A stretch of DNA of 26,319 nucleotides from Saprospiraceae bacterium (lineage in GTDB: Bacteria; Bacteroidota; Bacteroidia; Chitinophagales; Saprospiraceae), in the NCBI GenBank assembly GCA_013361075.1, contig JABWAJ010000010.1:1-26319 (forward strand), read 5' to 3'. How positions within the stretch are numbered: the first letter of the stretch is position 1; every line of letters starts with the position of its first letter. Position numbers and translations under genes: made by a program. Positions 1 through 9,300 of this stretch are shown here, piece after piece. The notes under the pieces were generated by a model that saw nothing but the letters and a program-made list of their open reading frames with translations, did no database searches and was not told the DNA's origin.

Positions 1-54
1 CAGCTCAAATTGGCTGAGATTAAGCCCGTCAGGAAGGTTAACTTGAATACTCAT
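1..54 (-). CDS. 5' end of an unidentified gene, cut by the window edge
   Basis: A minus-strand ATG at 52-54 opens a reading frame that runs off the left edge without a stop. It encodes MSIQVNLPDGLNLSQFEL (18 residues). That is too short to assign to a family. It is called because it starts just after a non-coding spacer and has the same orientation as the next three genes. No clear TAnnTTTG promoter box is visible in the spacer upstream of it. It could still be a chance frame. Confidence 0.4.
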   Translation of the reverse strand, partial: MSIQVNLPDGLNLSQFEL

Positions 55-154
55 GCCTTAGTATATCTAAAAATTCAGGAAATAAGGTCTGTTTATCTGA
101 AACGACCTCTTAATGATACGATAAAAAGCAGCATTTAGTTGTTTCAATCACACC

Positions 155-173
155 GCTGGAGCGAGGCTCCAGC
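155..173. repeat. Perfect 8-bp hairpin between the regulator and the left-edge gene
   Basis: GCTGGAGC and GCTCCAGC form a perfect 8-bp stem around a 3-nt GAG loop. It lies 9 nt past the stop codon of the GbsR-like gene. On the minus strand no T-run follows, so it is a poor intrinsic terminator for that gene. On the plus strand it is followed by CCCGTTTT. It could be a weak terminator or a REP-like dispersed element. Confidence 0.5.
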
Positions 174-182
174 CCCGTTTTG

Positions 183-680
183 CTAAATCATATTCATAAA
201 CACCTTCACAAACCAGTTAGAATCCGATTGCACCAATTTATCCAGTGTGGCATTGGCTTTGTTGGAAAACAGCTTGATGTCGCGCACCACCTGCACGAAA
301 TTCTGGGACTCCGGGTCATTGCCTTCTACCGCCGAAAGCTCTTCAAGCACCTTGAGCATGGGTTCCAGCTCTTTTTTCTTGCGCTGTGCAATGATTTTTT
401 TCACCACATCCCACATGTCCTTTTCTGCCACAAAAAACTCTTTGCGTTCCCCTGTTTTCAGTTCTTTGTACACCAGTCCCCAGTCCATCAGAGCCCGGAT
501 GTTCATGTTCGCATTGCCCCGCGAAATCTTCAGGTCTTCCATGATGTCTTCCGCACTCAGGGCATGGGGAGCAATGAGCAGCAGGGCATGGATCTGCGCC
601 ATTGTACGGCTGACGCCCCAGTTTGAGCCCAACGCCCCCCACGACTGGATGAATTTGTCTTTTCCTTCCTGTACATTCAT
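183..680 (-). CDS. GbsR/MarR-family winged-helix transcriptional regulator
   Basis: A 165-residue cytoplasmic protein. Residues about 20-85 read as a MarR/GbsR-type winged helix: AQIHALLLIAPHALSAEDI, then a recognition-helix-like stretch SRGNANMNIRALMDWGLV, then a wing with KELKTGERKEFF. A charged helical region around residues 90-120 (KKKELEPMLKVLEELS) probably forms the dimer interface. GbsR-type proteins are DNA-binding repressors that often answer to osmolyte or other small-molecule signals, but nothing here shows the ligand. The chosen ATG is preceded by GGAGG at about 10 nt on the minus strand. It is transcribed in the same direction as gcvT, 77 bp downstream of it. Its target genes are unknown; the left-edge gene or itself are possibilities. 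Confidence 0.8.
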   Translation of the reverse strand: MNVQEGKDKFIQSWGALGSNWGVSRTMAQIHALLLIAPHALSAEDIMEDLKISRGNANMNIRALMDWGLVYKELKTGERKEFFVAEKDMWDVVKKIIAQRKKKELEPMLKVLEELSAVEGNDPESQNFVQVVRDIKLFSNKANATLDKLVQSDSNWFVKVFMNMI

Positions 681-757
681 ACCATGACTTCCTCCGGCGC
701 CAGAAGTTTCAGAATTAATTGAAAATAAGATGACGCGAAATTAAAGAACTTTCAAGT

Positions 758-1864
758 CTATTGTTTATAAAAAGGCAACTTTACTACTTTGGCTGCCAGC
801 TTTTTCTGCCCGGCAACTATATAAATAACCGAATCCGGTGCAGCAAAAGCATGTTGTACATAGCCCATACCAATGGGAAGATCGAGTGACGGAGACTGCG
901 TACCGGATGTAACTTCTCCTATGGTGTTGCCGTCAGCGTCTTCGATCAGGTAACCGTGCCTCGGCACCCTGCGGTCTTCTACCACAAAGCCCACTAAATT
1001 GCGGCCAACGCCTTCTGCTACCTGGCGTTTGAAAATTTCAGAAGAATTGAAATCGCCCTTTTGCAGCTTGGTGATCCATTTCAGCCCTGCTTCTATAGGC
1101 GAGGTTGTGTCGTCAATATCATTGCCATAAAGGCAGAAACCCATTTCGAGACGCAGGGTATCGCGGGCACCGAGGCCCACCGGTTTGATGTCAAAAGTTT
1201 TCCCGGCTTCAAATACGGCATCCCAGAGCGCTTCCGTGTTTTCCGAGCTGACGTATAGCTCAAATCCGCCTGCCCCCGTATAGCCAGTTGCTGAAATGAG
1301 CACATTGTCGAGGCCTGCCATGCGGCCTTTTGCGAAATGGTAATATTTAATGCTGCTCAGGTCTACATCCGTCAATTGCTGCAATACTTCTGCAGCGCGG
1401 GGGCCCTGCACGGCGAGGAGTCCTGATTGCTCCGAAATGTTGATCAGCCGGGTATCGAAGGTATTGTGTTCGCTGATCCAGTTCCAGTCTTTGTCAATGT
1501 TGGAAGCATTCACGACCAGCATAAATGCCTGTTCTCCTTCAGCACACATGTCTTCCGGCAGCCGGTAAACCAGCAGGTCATCCACGATGCCGCCGTTGTG
1601 GTTGGGCAGGCAGGAGTATTGTGCCTGTCCGATCTGTAGCTTGGACGCATCATTCGAGGTTACCTTTTGAATCAGTGCCAGAGCCTCTTTTCCGCGCACA
1701 ATGAATTCTCCCATGTGCGATACATCGAAAACCCCTACCCCATTGCGCACTGCAAAGTGCTCTTCTTTGATCCCGGAATAGGAAATCGGCATGTTGTAGC
1801 CGGCAAATTCAGCCATTTTTGCGCCAAGCGAAAGATGGCGATTTGTTAGTGGTGTATTTTTCAT
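758..1864 (-). CDS. gcvT: Aminomethyltransferase, T-protein of the glycine cleavage system
   Basis: A 368-residue cytoplasmic enzyme. It moves the methylene group from the aminomethyl-lipoyl H-protein to tetrahydrofolate, releasing ammonia. The sequence follows GcvT along its whole length: KNTPLTNRHLSLGAKMAEF at the start, FDVSHMGEF near residue 47, NGGIVDDLLVYR around 90-101 with the conserved Asp pair (D95/D96) of the folate site, VQGPRA, GYTGAGGFELYV, GLGARDTLRLEMG, and the C-terminal barrel with RVPRHGYLI and GEVTSGTQSPSL. The frame stays open to an ATG at 1900, but MKNTPLT at 1864 matches the usual family start and length, so it is preferred. It lies 58 bp downstream of the HEAT-cyclophilin gene on the same strand and may be co-transcribed. 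gcvH and gcvP are not in the window, and I see no glycine riboswitch in the short spacer. Confidence 0.95.
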   Translation of the reverse strand: MKNTPLTNRHLSLGAKMAEFAGYNMPISYSGIKEEHFAVRNGVGVFDVSHMGEFIVRGKEALALIQKVTSNDASKLQIGQAQYSCLPNHNGGIVDDLLVYRLPEDMCAEGEQAFMLVVNASNIDKDWNWISEHNTFDTRLINISEQSGLLAVQGPRAAEVLQQLTDVDLSSIKYYHFAKGRMAGLDNVLISATGYTGAGGFELYVSSENTEALWDAVFEAGKTFDIKPVGLGARDTLRLEMGFCLYGNDIDDTTSPIEAGLKWITKLQKGDFNSSEIFKRQVAEGVGRNLVGFVVEDRRVPRHGYLIEDADGNTIGEVTSGTQSPSLDLPIGMGYVQHAFAAPDSVIYIVAGQKKLAAKVVKLPFYKQ

Positions 1865-1922
1865 TGAGTAGTTATTGTCTGTTTTTGGAAGTCGGGACAA
1901 ATGCCATAACAGAGCATATTAA

Positions 1923-3941
1923 TTAGTTAACAGTTACCTGCGTAATCAAATCTCCTGCCCGAATCTGGTGTACTGTTTCCATCCCCGAAACAACTTTTCC
2001 GAAAATGGTGTAGTTGCCATCCAAATGCGGTGTCGGCGAGTGGGTAATAAAAAACTGTGTGCCTTCCGTGTGGTTACCTGCCGAGGCCATGCCCAGGTAG
2101 CCTTCGTCGTCGTAATAGAGCGGTCCCAATTCGGAGCGGATCGTATAGTCTAAACTGCCATAGCCGTCGCCGCGCGGGCAACCTCCCTGGATGACGAAAT
2201 TGGCGACCACGCGGTGAAAGTTTTTGTCTTTAAAAAAGTTGTCTTTCGCCAGTTGGACGAAATTGGCTACCGAGCCGGGTGCTTCTTCCGGCATAAGCCG
2301 AATGCGGATTTCACCGCGCGATGTTGCAATGACCGCCTCAGGTCGGGCACTTAACCCGTCAAGAACGGCCCAGGGTATTGGGTGGTTGTAGTCTACTTTT
2401 TTGGGAGGCGAAGCTTTGCGGCCCCGCAGGTAGTCAATGGTTTGTTTCAGTTCGTTGTAGGTTTCAATTTCCCGGGGCAGTGAAAGGTTGGCTAAGGCCG
2501 AATCCAGGTGTTTCAGCGTATCAATGTACAAGGGATATTCCCGGGCTGGTTCCCGCAGTGCCGAAGCTGCTACGGCAATCATGCCGGGGTCGCCGCCCCG
2601 GATCGCTTCTTTGAAACGGATGGCCAGGTCTTTGGCAATGCGGCGGTGATTGGCGCCGAAAAATGCTTTGAAATCCGGTCGGGCACTGATGCCAGCCAGC
2701 GCTTCAACAGCAGCAGTTCGTACCACAATGTGCTGATTGGGATTGGCTCCTTCCCGGAAAATGAACCGGTAGTTCCAGCCAAACTGAGCCAGGGCACGCA
2801 GCGCTGCCGCTTTTGCCTGGGGTGTTTGTGCCTGCAAAAACCGCACGCGTAGTTCTTTATTGATGGCGTCGAGGTATTTGGCAAATGTTTTTGGCATGTA
2901 TTTGTTTGCTGCCGCATACATTTCCAGTTGTACAGGCCAGGGCATAGAGTCTTTGGCTAATTTCCAGTAAATCCCGGCGTCTTCGGGCTTCCCTTTTTCA
3001 ACAAAATACTGTGCTGCGCGAACTGCTACATGCAGGTTGGCGTCTGTAAGAGCCCCCTGTATGGCAGGCTGAACTTTTTTATACGAATAATCGGTCAGGG
3101 CGCGAATGATGTTGCATTTCACCCGATAGTCAGGTTCACTCCCGAGGCGGTCCAAAAGAGCCATAAGAGCGGTCTGGGTGCGGGCCTTGCCAAGGCCAAC
3201 GGCAATGGCCATGCGGATGTTGGCATTCGGCTCCTGTTCAAAGGCAGTGATCAGTGGGATGGCTGCAACGCTGTCTATTTTCAGATCGCGGGCACGCAGG
3301 AGGTAATTGGCCGCTACCTGCCTCGCCGGGTCCGGATATCCTTTATTGGATGCCAGTTCAATCATCCGGGCGGTACCTTCTTTACTGATTTTATTGCGCA
3401 GTGCAAACCGGTAAATTCCGCGAGCCTGCCCCAATAGCAGCAGGGTATCGTGCGCCTGGTAGGTACTGATCGTGCTGAGTGCTTTGAGCGCGGCCGTATC
3501 CCCGCATTTTCCGATGGCTTCCAGAATAGCACTGTTGGCACCGGCGAATAACCCAAAGGTATCCTGCCGGTCAAAGGAAGCAATGAGCTGGCCTTGAGCC
3601 TGTGCACTGCCAATCTGACCAATGGCGTAAGCTGCAGCAGCACGCACCTGGTCTATGGGGTCGGCCAGCAATAGATAGAGGCTGTCCAAAGCGGCTGAAT
3701 CGCGGATAGAAGCAAAGGCAAGTGCCGACAAATAGCGGTACGACGGGTCTTGATGCCGGAAATACGCATAAAGACTATCGGCAGCATGGCGGTCCTGAAG
3801 GTCGTGTATTTTTCTAAAAATGGGGTCCCGGAGGTCAACCCGGATATCCGTCAGCACTGCTTCTTCGCTGCGCGGCACGCAGGCCACAGACAAAAGGAGC
3901 AAGGATAAGCTTATGTAAGTCAGTAGTTTGTAAAAAGGCAT
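1923..3941 (-). CDS. Lipoprotein with HEAT repeats and a C-terminal cyclophilin peptidyl-prolyl isomerase domain
   Basis: A 672-residue protein. The N-terminus is a lipoprotein signal peptide with lipobox LSVAC (C21), so it should be anchored on the periplasmic face of a membrane or at the surface. Residues about 60-500 are alpha-helical HEAT/PBS-type repeats (DPIDQVRAAAAYAIGQIGS, NANIRMAIAVGLGKART, EPDYRVKCNIIRALTDYSY). Residues about 535-672 are a cyclophilin domain: SRGEIRIRLMPEEAPGSVAN, FHRVVANFVIQGG, EGTQFFITHSPTPHLDGNYT. The FHR, FVIQGG and QFFIT motifs around the active site are retained, so the isomerase is probably active. It presumably uses the solenoid to hold client proteins while prolyl bonds are isomerised. 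It is the first gene of a probable unit with gcvT. Which envelope proteins it serves cannot be read from the sequence. Confidence 0.9.
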   Translation of the reverse strand: MPFYKLLTYISLSLLLLSVACVPRSEEAVLTDIRVDLRDPIFRKIHDLQDRHAADSLYAYFRHQDPSYRYLSALAFASIRDSAALDSLYLLLADPIDQVRAAAAYAIGQIGSAQAQGQLIASFDRQDTFGLFAGANSAILEAIGKCGDTAALKALSTISTYQAHDTLLLLGQARGIYRFALRNKISKEGTARMIELASNKGYPDPARQVAANYLLRARDLKIDSVAAIPLITAFEQEPNANIRMAIAVGLGKARTQTALMALLDRLGSEPDYRVKCNIIRALTDYSYKKVQPAIQGALTDANLHVAVRAAQYFVEKGKPEDAGIYWKLAKDSMPWPVQLEMYAAANKYMPKTFAKYLDAINKELRVRFLQAQTPQAKAAALRALAQFGWNYRFIFREGANPNQHIVVRTAAVEALAGISARPDFKAFFGANHRRIAKDLAIRFKEAIRGGDPGMIAVAASALREPAREYPLYIDTLKHLDSALANLSLPREIETYNELKQTIDYLRGRKASPPKKVDYNHPIPWAVLDGLSARPEAVIATSRGEIRIRLMPEEAPGSVANFVQLAKDNFFKDKNFHRVVANFVIQGGCPRGDGYGSLDYTIRSELGPLYYDDEGYLGMASAGNHTEGTQFFITHSPTPHLDGNYTIFGKVVSGMETVHQIRAGDLITQVTVN

Positions 3942-3996
3942 TGTAGGCGCTTTTGATAATGTCTGTTTTTAGGGTATGCCCGGCCTAAAGCCTCCG

Positions 3997-4012
3997 GTCC
4001 AAAATTTTGGAC
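3997..4012. promoter_or_regulatory. Perfect 16-bp palindrome, candidate operator
   Basis: GTCCAAAATTTTGGAC is identical to its reverse complement over all 16 bases. It lies about 55 bp upstream of the HEAT-cyclophilin start (minus) and about 200 bp upstream of the antirepressor-like gene (plus), in a divergent intergenic region. Such a symmetric AT-core site suits a dimeric repressor. No T-run follows, and the absence of a loop makes it a poor terminator. The binding protein is unknown. Confidence 0.4.
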
Positions 4013-4165
4013 AGGGACTGAATAGGCATATACCACGCTGTAAAAATAGAAAAATTTGCCGTTGCTAAGCCATTCCCTGAATTATTAGGCCTGCGTACAC
4101 ACCCCTTCCGGTGAGGTCGGCAGGTTTGGTCGCTGTTTGTTTTTTATAATTTTTTGTTTTAAATA

Positions 4166-4196
4166 TTGACAAATTAAAACAAATCATGTATTTTTG
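4166..4196 (+). promoter_or_regulatory. Bacteroidota-type promoter of the antirepressor-like gene
   Basis: TTG at 4166-4168 is followed after exactly 20 nt by TATTTTTG at 4189-4196. This is a full match to the Bacteroidota -33 (TTG) and -7 (TAnnTTTG) elements. Transcription would begin near 4200, leaving a leader of about 16 nt before the ATG at 4216. This rules against the earlier in-frame ATG at 4186, which lies upstream of the predicted start of transcription. Confidence 0.65.
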
Positions 4197-4215
4197 TATT
4201 CAAATAGTCCATGTT

Positions 4216-5031
4216 ATGAGCGATCTGCAAATTCTGGTCAGCAAAAAAGGAACAAAAGTGGTCACGGCCACCAACCTTCATTACGTACTCCAACTGCCGA
4301 ATCACCACTATGGTATGAATCTAAAAAGGTGGTTAAGTGAGGTTTATGAATTCAGGGATGGCATTCGCAAGCCTGCAGGCATGCAGGATTACGCCAAGCG
4401 TCAGCTCAAAGGCAATCTGGTGGTAGAAGACTACTATCTTTCAATTGAATTCGCCAAACTGATTGTTTTGCAATCGCGCAGCAAGTTCAAACAAAAATAT
4501 GCCCGGCTGTTGTTGTCGCTGGAAGACCGGGTGGAAAATGCTGAATTGCTCAACAAAGAGCAGGTCGTGGCCATTCTGGACATCGTTCGGGCCATGGGGC
4601 TGGTTTCGTGTCAGGAATCATGCGAACGCGGCCACCAACAGGTTTACGAGCAGCAACACGACGGCAGCCATCCCGCTGAATGGTGGAAACACCGGGCTGA
4701 AATTCTTGGCTATTCTGCTGAATCCCTGCGTGAACAAATGAAAGCATTGGGTAAAAATGCCCGTGGAAAATCACAGCGCGAAATGCTCATCCATTTAGAC
4801 AAATACGAAATCGTTCGCACGGCGGTCATTGACCTTTTCATGGCTATGGGCAAAACCGACCGCTACGCACGCTATGTAGGCGACGTGGCAAAAAGTTTTG
4901 CAGAAGAAATGCAGGTGGAAATTTTTGACGACCGGGACGCTTCCATGAATTTTATGCGGGATGCAGAGCTGGTGGTGGCACAGGAAGTCCGAAATATGGA
5001 ACGCAATGGGGTTTTGGCTGCTTGGGGATAA
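4216..5031 (+). CDS. Antirepressor-like protein (AntA-like N-terminal domain)
   Basis: A 271-residue cytoplasmic protein. The N-terminal ~95 residues resemble phage AntA-type antirepressor domains: a start VSKKGTKVVTATNLHYVL, a W/F-containing segment (LKRWLSEVYEF), then DYYLSIEFAKLIVLQSRS and KYARLLLSLED, which parallel the DY.L..dmAKel and ARRYFIecE parts of that family. The remaining ~170 residues are helical and charged, with HPAEWWKHRAEILGYSAESL and GKTDRYARYVGDVAKSFAEE; I do not recognise this part. No phage, integrase or repressor gene is nearby, so it looks like a stand-alone gene under its own promoter. It could be a domesticated prophage remnant or a Bacteroidota-specific regulator. 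The AntA assignment is by eye and moderate; a Bro-N/KilA-N relative is an alternative. It converges on the oxidoreductase gene with a 19-bp gap. Confidence 0.55.
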   Translation: MSDLQILVSKKGTKVVTATNLHYVLQLPNHHYGMNLKRWLSEVYEFRDGIRKPAGMQDYAKRQLKGNLVVEDYYLSIEFAKLIVLQSRSKFKQKYARLLLSLEDRVENAELLNKEQVVAILDIVRAMGLVSCQESCERGHQQVYEQQHDGSHPAEWWKHRAEILGYSAESLREQMKALGKNARGKSQREMLIHLDKYEIVRTAVIDLFMAMGKTDRYARYVGDVAKSFAEEMQVEIFDDRDASMNFMRDAELVVAQEVRNMERNGVLAAWG

Positions 5032-5050
5032 TCTCAATGGAGCTATCTGC

Positions 5051-6037
5051 TCATAAAGGCAGGCCCTGTTCAGCTACCAAAATAATTTTCCCAATATGTT
5101 TGCTGCTTTCCATCAATTCATGTGCCTGAACCGCTTGTGAAAAAGGGAAACTGGCAAACACCATCGGCTTAAAAGCCCCGCTTTCCAATACAGGCCATAC
5201 CTTCTGTAAGACTTCTGCTGCGAGTGCTGTTTTAAAGGCGGTTTCTCTGGCTCGCAAGGTACTTCCCGTAATGGTGATCCGTTTGAGCATCATTTTCATA
5301 ATGTTCAGGTTTACCTGATTGCCTTGCATCGCATTGATATAGACCAAACGGCCGTCGGGGCGGAGCACATTGAGGTTTTTGTCAAAATAATCCCCCCCTA
5401 CCATATCCAGAATCACATCAATACCCGTTGTGGCCAGGGTGGCTTCAAAATCTTCTGTTTTATAATTAACAAACCGGTCTGCACCCAGTTCCAGACAAGC
5501 CTGCCCTTTTGTTTCCGAACCAACTGTGGTAAAGACTTTTGCACCAAAAGCTTTTGCCAACTGGATGGCCGTAATTCCAATGCCACTGCTCCCCCCATGC
5601 ACCAACAGGGTTTCACCTGCCTGCAAACCTCCCCTTTGAAAGACATTGTGCCAAACGGTAAATACAGTTTCGGGCAATCCGGCGGCCTCCACTGCGCTGA
5701 ATCCTCTGGGAATCGGGAGGCAATGGCCTGCATCAACGGCTACGTATTCTGCATACCCTCCACCAGCCACTAAGGCGCAAACACGGTCGCCGGGTTTCCA
5801 ATGCGTTACAGAAACACCGCATGTCTCGATGACACCTGCTACTTCCAATCCGGGAATGTCCTGAGGTGCTCCTGCCGGAGCGGGATAACGCCCCATGCGC
5901 TGTGCTACGTCGGGTCGGTTTACTCCGGCGGCCTCCACCTGTATCCGCACCTCGTTTGGGCCGACTTGCGGCATTGGCCGTTCCTGTAATTGCAATACGG
6001 AAGGTGTTCCGGGTGTGGTGATGATGATGGCCTTCAT
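5051..6037 (-). CDS. NAD(P)H-dependent quinone oxidoreductase, zeta-crystallin/PIG3 type
   Basis: A 328-residue zinc-independent member of the medium-chain dehydrogenase/reductase superfamily. The N-terminal GroES-like domain carries VRIQVEAAGVNRPDVAQR, the PAPAGAPQDIPGLEVAGVI segment and KPGDRVCAL. The Rossmann domain has LLVHGGSSGIGITAIQLAKA near residues 143-162. The motifs ILDMVGGDYFDKNL and a C-terminal HIGKIIL are typical of the PIG3-like quinone reductases. Zinc-ligand cysteines of true alcohol dehydrogenases are absent, as expected for quinone reductases. The likely reaction is NADPH-dependent reduction of quinones or enones in the cytoplasm. It is transcribed alone, divergently from the giant secreted protein. 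The physiological substrate is not evident. Confidence 0.92.
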   Translation of the reverse strand: MKAIIITTPGTPSVLQLQERPMPQVGPNEVRIQVEAAGVNRPDVAQRMGRYPAPAGAPQDIPGLEVAGVIETCGVSVTHWKPGDRVCALVAGGGYAEYVAVDAGHCLPIPRGFSAVEAAGLPETVFTVWHNVFQRGGLQAGETLLVHGGSSGIGITAIQLAKAFGAKVFTTVGSETKGQACLELGADRFVNYKTEDFEATLATTGIDVILDMVGGDYFDKNLNVLRPDGRLVYINAMQGNQVNLNIMKMMLKRITITGSTLRARETAFKTALAAEVLQKVWPVLESGAFKPMVFASFPFSQAVQAHELMESSKHIGKIILVAEQGLPL

Positions 6038-6382
6038 TATTTTCTTTTAATTCAACTCCTTCCGGTCAATATGCCGGGGAAACTACAAATATCGGCGATT
6101 TGCCATTGTTTTTCGTGCGGGAAGTGATTGAAAAGTTAGTTGTTGCCCCGATTGTTGGCCTGCAATTGGCCCATACGAGTTTATTCCTCATTCCTCTTCT
6201 CCCCTTTTTCCGGTATTCGATAACCCTATTTTAAATGGATTGAACCTCGGGCTGAAACCCTTCATTTTTGCAGCATCAAAAAAACAAACGGGGCAATGAT
6301 CCGAACATCCGTTTCCCGCGTAAGTGATCCCGAACTCCAAATATAAAAACACTTATTAATCAATTCAAATACCTAATCCACT
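6038..6382. other. Divergent intergenic region between the oxidoreductase and the giant secreted protein
   Basis: A 345-bp spacer without a credible gene. It holds the candidate promoter described at 6240-6270 and a roughly 106-nt leader for the giant gene, whose last ~40 nt are very A/T-rich. On the minus strand, GATATTTG (6086-6093) is a 7-of-8 match to the -7 box for the oxidoreductase, but it has no TTG at the matching distance. No strong hairpin was found. Confidence 0.5.
6240..6270 (+). promoter_or_regulatory. Candidate promoter of the giant T9SS cargo gene
   Basis: TTG at 6240-6242 lies exactly 20 nt before CATTTTTG at 6263-6270, a 7-of-8 match to TAnnTTTG. The spacing equals that of the promoter at 4166-4196. 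The predicted start of transcription is near 6274-6277, giving a leader of about 106 nt. Confidence 0.45.
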
Positions 6383-9300
6383 ATGAGACTGGTAGCTTAC
6401 CTTCTTGTGACAGGATGCTTCATCCTGTCATCACTTAATCTTTATGCCGCAACGTTTGTAGGTGGTTTTGAGGGCAATATCTGGTCCGACCCCCGAAACT
6501 GGTCGCCCCAACAAGTGCCTAACGACGAAGCCATCGTGCCGGAGAACAAACATGTCGTCGTAGACGGCCCTATCTCCGTTGGCACGTTGATATTAGGCGG
6601 TACCCTTGCCGGCGACGGCAATCCCAACTCCAAACTGACCATCACTACCGGCTTTAGCTGGACGAATGGCCTGGTGAACGTTCCTGTCTACCTTGGAAAT
6701 GGCTGTGCTGCGCTTTGGCAAGGCAGTTTGGGTCTAAACGCCAATCTATTCAACTTTGGTGAAGTGACAGTGAGCGCCAATGTATTCATCAGCTACTCCA
6801 CACTCAAAAACGAGGCAGAGGGGGTATTGAATCTCACTGATGGCTTCAAATTACAGATAATCAACAATCCAGCGATCCTCGACAACTATGGAACCATTAG
6901 GCGGACAGGGTTGGGTGGTATTTTCCAAATTTTATTGGGAAACCACATCAACCGGCCCGGCGCGGAAACGATTGTTGAAGCCGGAGAATTGTATGCATCG
7001 GGTCTCGACAATTATGCGCCCATCAACATTGCAACCGGAGCGACCTTTCACAGCCATGATTTCAGGATTTTTAACGGAACAACATTTACCGGTGGCGGGC
7101 TGCTGAAATCAACCGGCAACGGCATGTACATGAATAATACCGAACTGATTACCATTGATGTAGCCAATACCGAATTGAACAGCCAGGGCATCAAAGAAAC
7201 GGGCCAGATTAACTTCCCCCATCATTTGGACTGGAAGACCGGAACACTGTTTGCACAGGTTACTTTTACTCCTGGCAGCATTGTTGACATCAATCCCGGC
7301 GGCCTGAAAGGCATTACCAACACTACCGTTAACCATGGAACGATCAACGTCAATGATTCCTTTGGATTCGATATTGGCAGGCTTGATAACCATGGCATTA
7401 TGAACCTCAATGGCGCTTTTACCAATGGAATCTACCATGCCTCAGAAGGCATCCACAATTACGGCGTCATCCAAAAGCCCGGGGGTGCAATAGGTACTTA
7501 CAATATGGGCGTTCAGCTTTTTAACGAACCCGGCGGACAGCTTTTGGTGCAACAGGATGAATTGCATTGCAGCGGTAACCTTTTTAATTCAGGTGAAATC
7601 ATCGTTTATGCCGGCGCAACCCTCCGGTCTAATTTTACCGAAACAAGAAATGGCAGCACCTACTCTGGCCCTGGCACGTTTATCATTCAAAGCAATGGTT
7701 TGAATGCTGCCAATACAACTCCTGTTACGCTTGATTTTTCTGAAATGGTGATCAATGCAAGCCTCAACGGTGCAGGCACTGTGATCCTGACTGGGCAAGT
7801 TGACTGGATAGCCGGTACTTTTGCCGCACCGGTAATCCTTGCAAACAGCAGTATTGTTGATATGAACCCGGGCGGGGCACATGGCGTTACCGGTACAACC
7901 ACCAATGATGGAACCCTGAACATCAACACCAGTTTTACCTTAAGCGCTGGCCAAATTATCAATAATGGCTTATTTTCCCTGAATGGCCCACATGCCATTG
8001 GCATATTTTTTGGCACGCCGGGCATTTTTAACCATGGCACTATACTTAAAACAGCTACTTCGGGCGGAACTTTCAACATGGGAGTTCCCCTCACCAACCA
8101 TAGCAGTGGCAGCGTAGCAGTGGAAAACGGAGAACTCTACGTAGCATCAAGTTTTACCAATGCCGGAAGTCTCAACGTATCAGCGGGTGCCACTTTTCGG
8201 GCCAACCAAACCGTTGTTCAAAACGGGGCAAGCTTCACAGGAGCAGGCACTTACCTCATTTCTTCAACTGGCCTTACAGCAAATAATACGGCAAACGTAA
8301 ACTTCGACATTGCAGAGACCGAATTTTTGGCTTCTCTGAATGGGACCGGGATGATCACCTTCAGTCAGCATGTTTCCTGGAAAAATGCTAACCTCAATTG
8401 CCCGGTTACCATTGCTGCCGGCGGTATACTCGACCTGCTGGCTCCCGGTGCGCACGGAATTGGTAACAGCATAACACTCACCAACCATGGCACGATAAAC
8501 GCCAACGTTAGTTTCGGCGGGGGCACTGTTTTCAACAACGGCACACTTTACCTCACAGGCGGTACCAGTGCCAGCAGCACAATCAACAACGCTGGAACCT
8601 TAGTTAAAAATACAGGGGGCAATGTAACCATCTCCTATCTCAACAATATGGGTACGGTACAAGCACTCGGGGAAAACCTATTCCTCAATGGACTCACCAA
8701 TGCCGGGGCCATCAATGTTGCAGCAGGTGCCAACGTCCTGTTGGATGGTTACAATAACAATACCTTCGAGGCTGGCGGGAGCATCAACGGTGCGGGAGTT
8801 TTTACCCTGGCAGCCCCGCTGACCGCCAATGGAAATGCCAGTATTGGGGTACAAACCTTTGTACTTGCAGCGACTTATTATGGCATTTCCGGCGTAGGCG
8901 TCCTAACTTTCAGCCACAGTTTTGAATGGCAAAGCGGCTCTATTGGCAACATCGTTGTGATCGAAACAGGTGGCGTTATGAACATCAGTGGTGTCGATTT
9001 CAAAAATCTGAGCGGTACGTTGACCAACAACGGCACCGTGAATTGCGATGCTGACCTGGATATAAGTCCTGGTGCCATCATCAACAACAACAGCATTTTC
9101 CACCTGACGAATGGAAGTTTATTTGGCCCGTCCTACTACGTTGCAGGCGACTTTAACAACGCTGGCAACCTAAACAAATCCTCATCGGGCACCCTGCTTT
9201 TCAATACGTTCCTCAATAACCTGGCTGGAGGTTCTGTTTTAGTAAACAGTGGCACCCTTGAAACAGGGAAATTGGACAATGCTGGCAGCATAACCATTGG

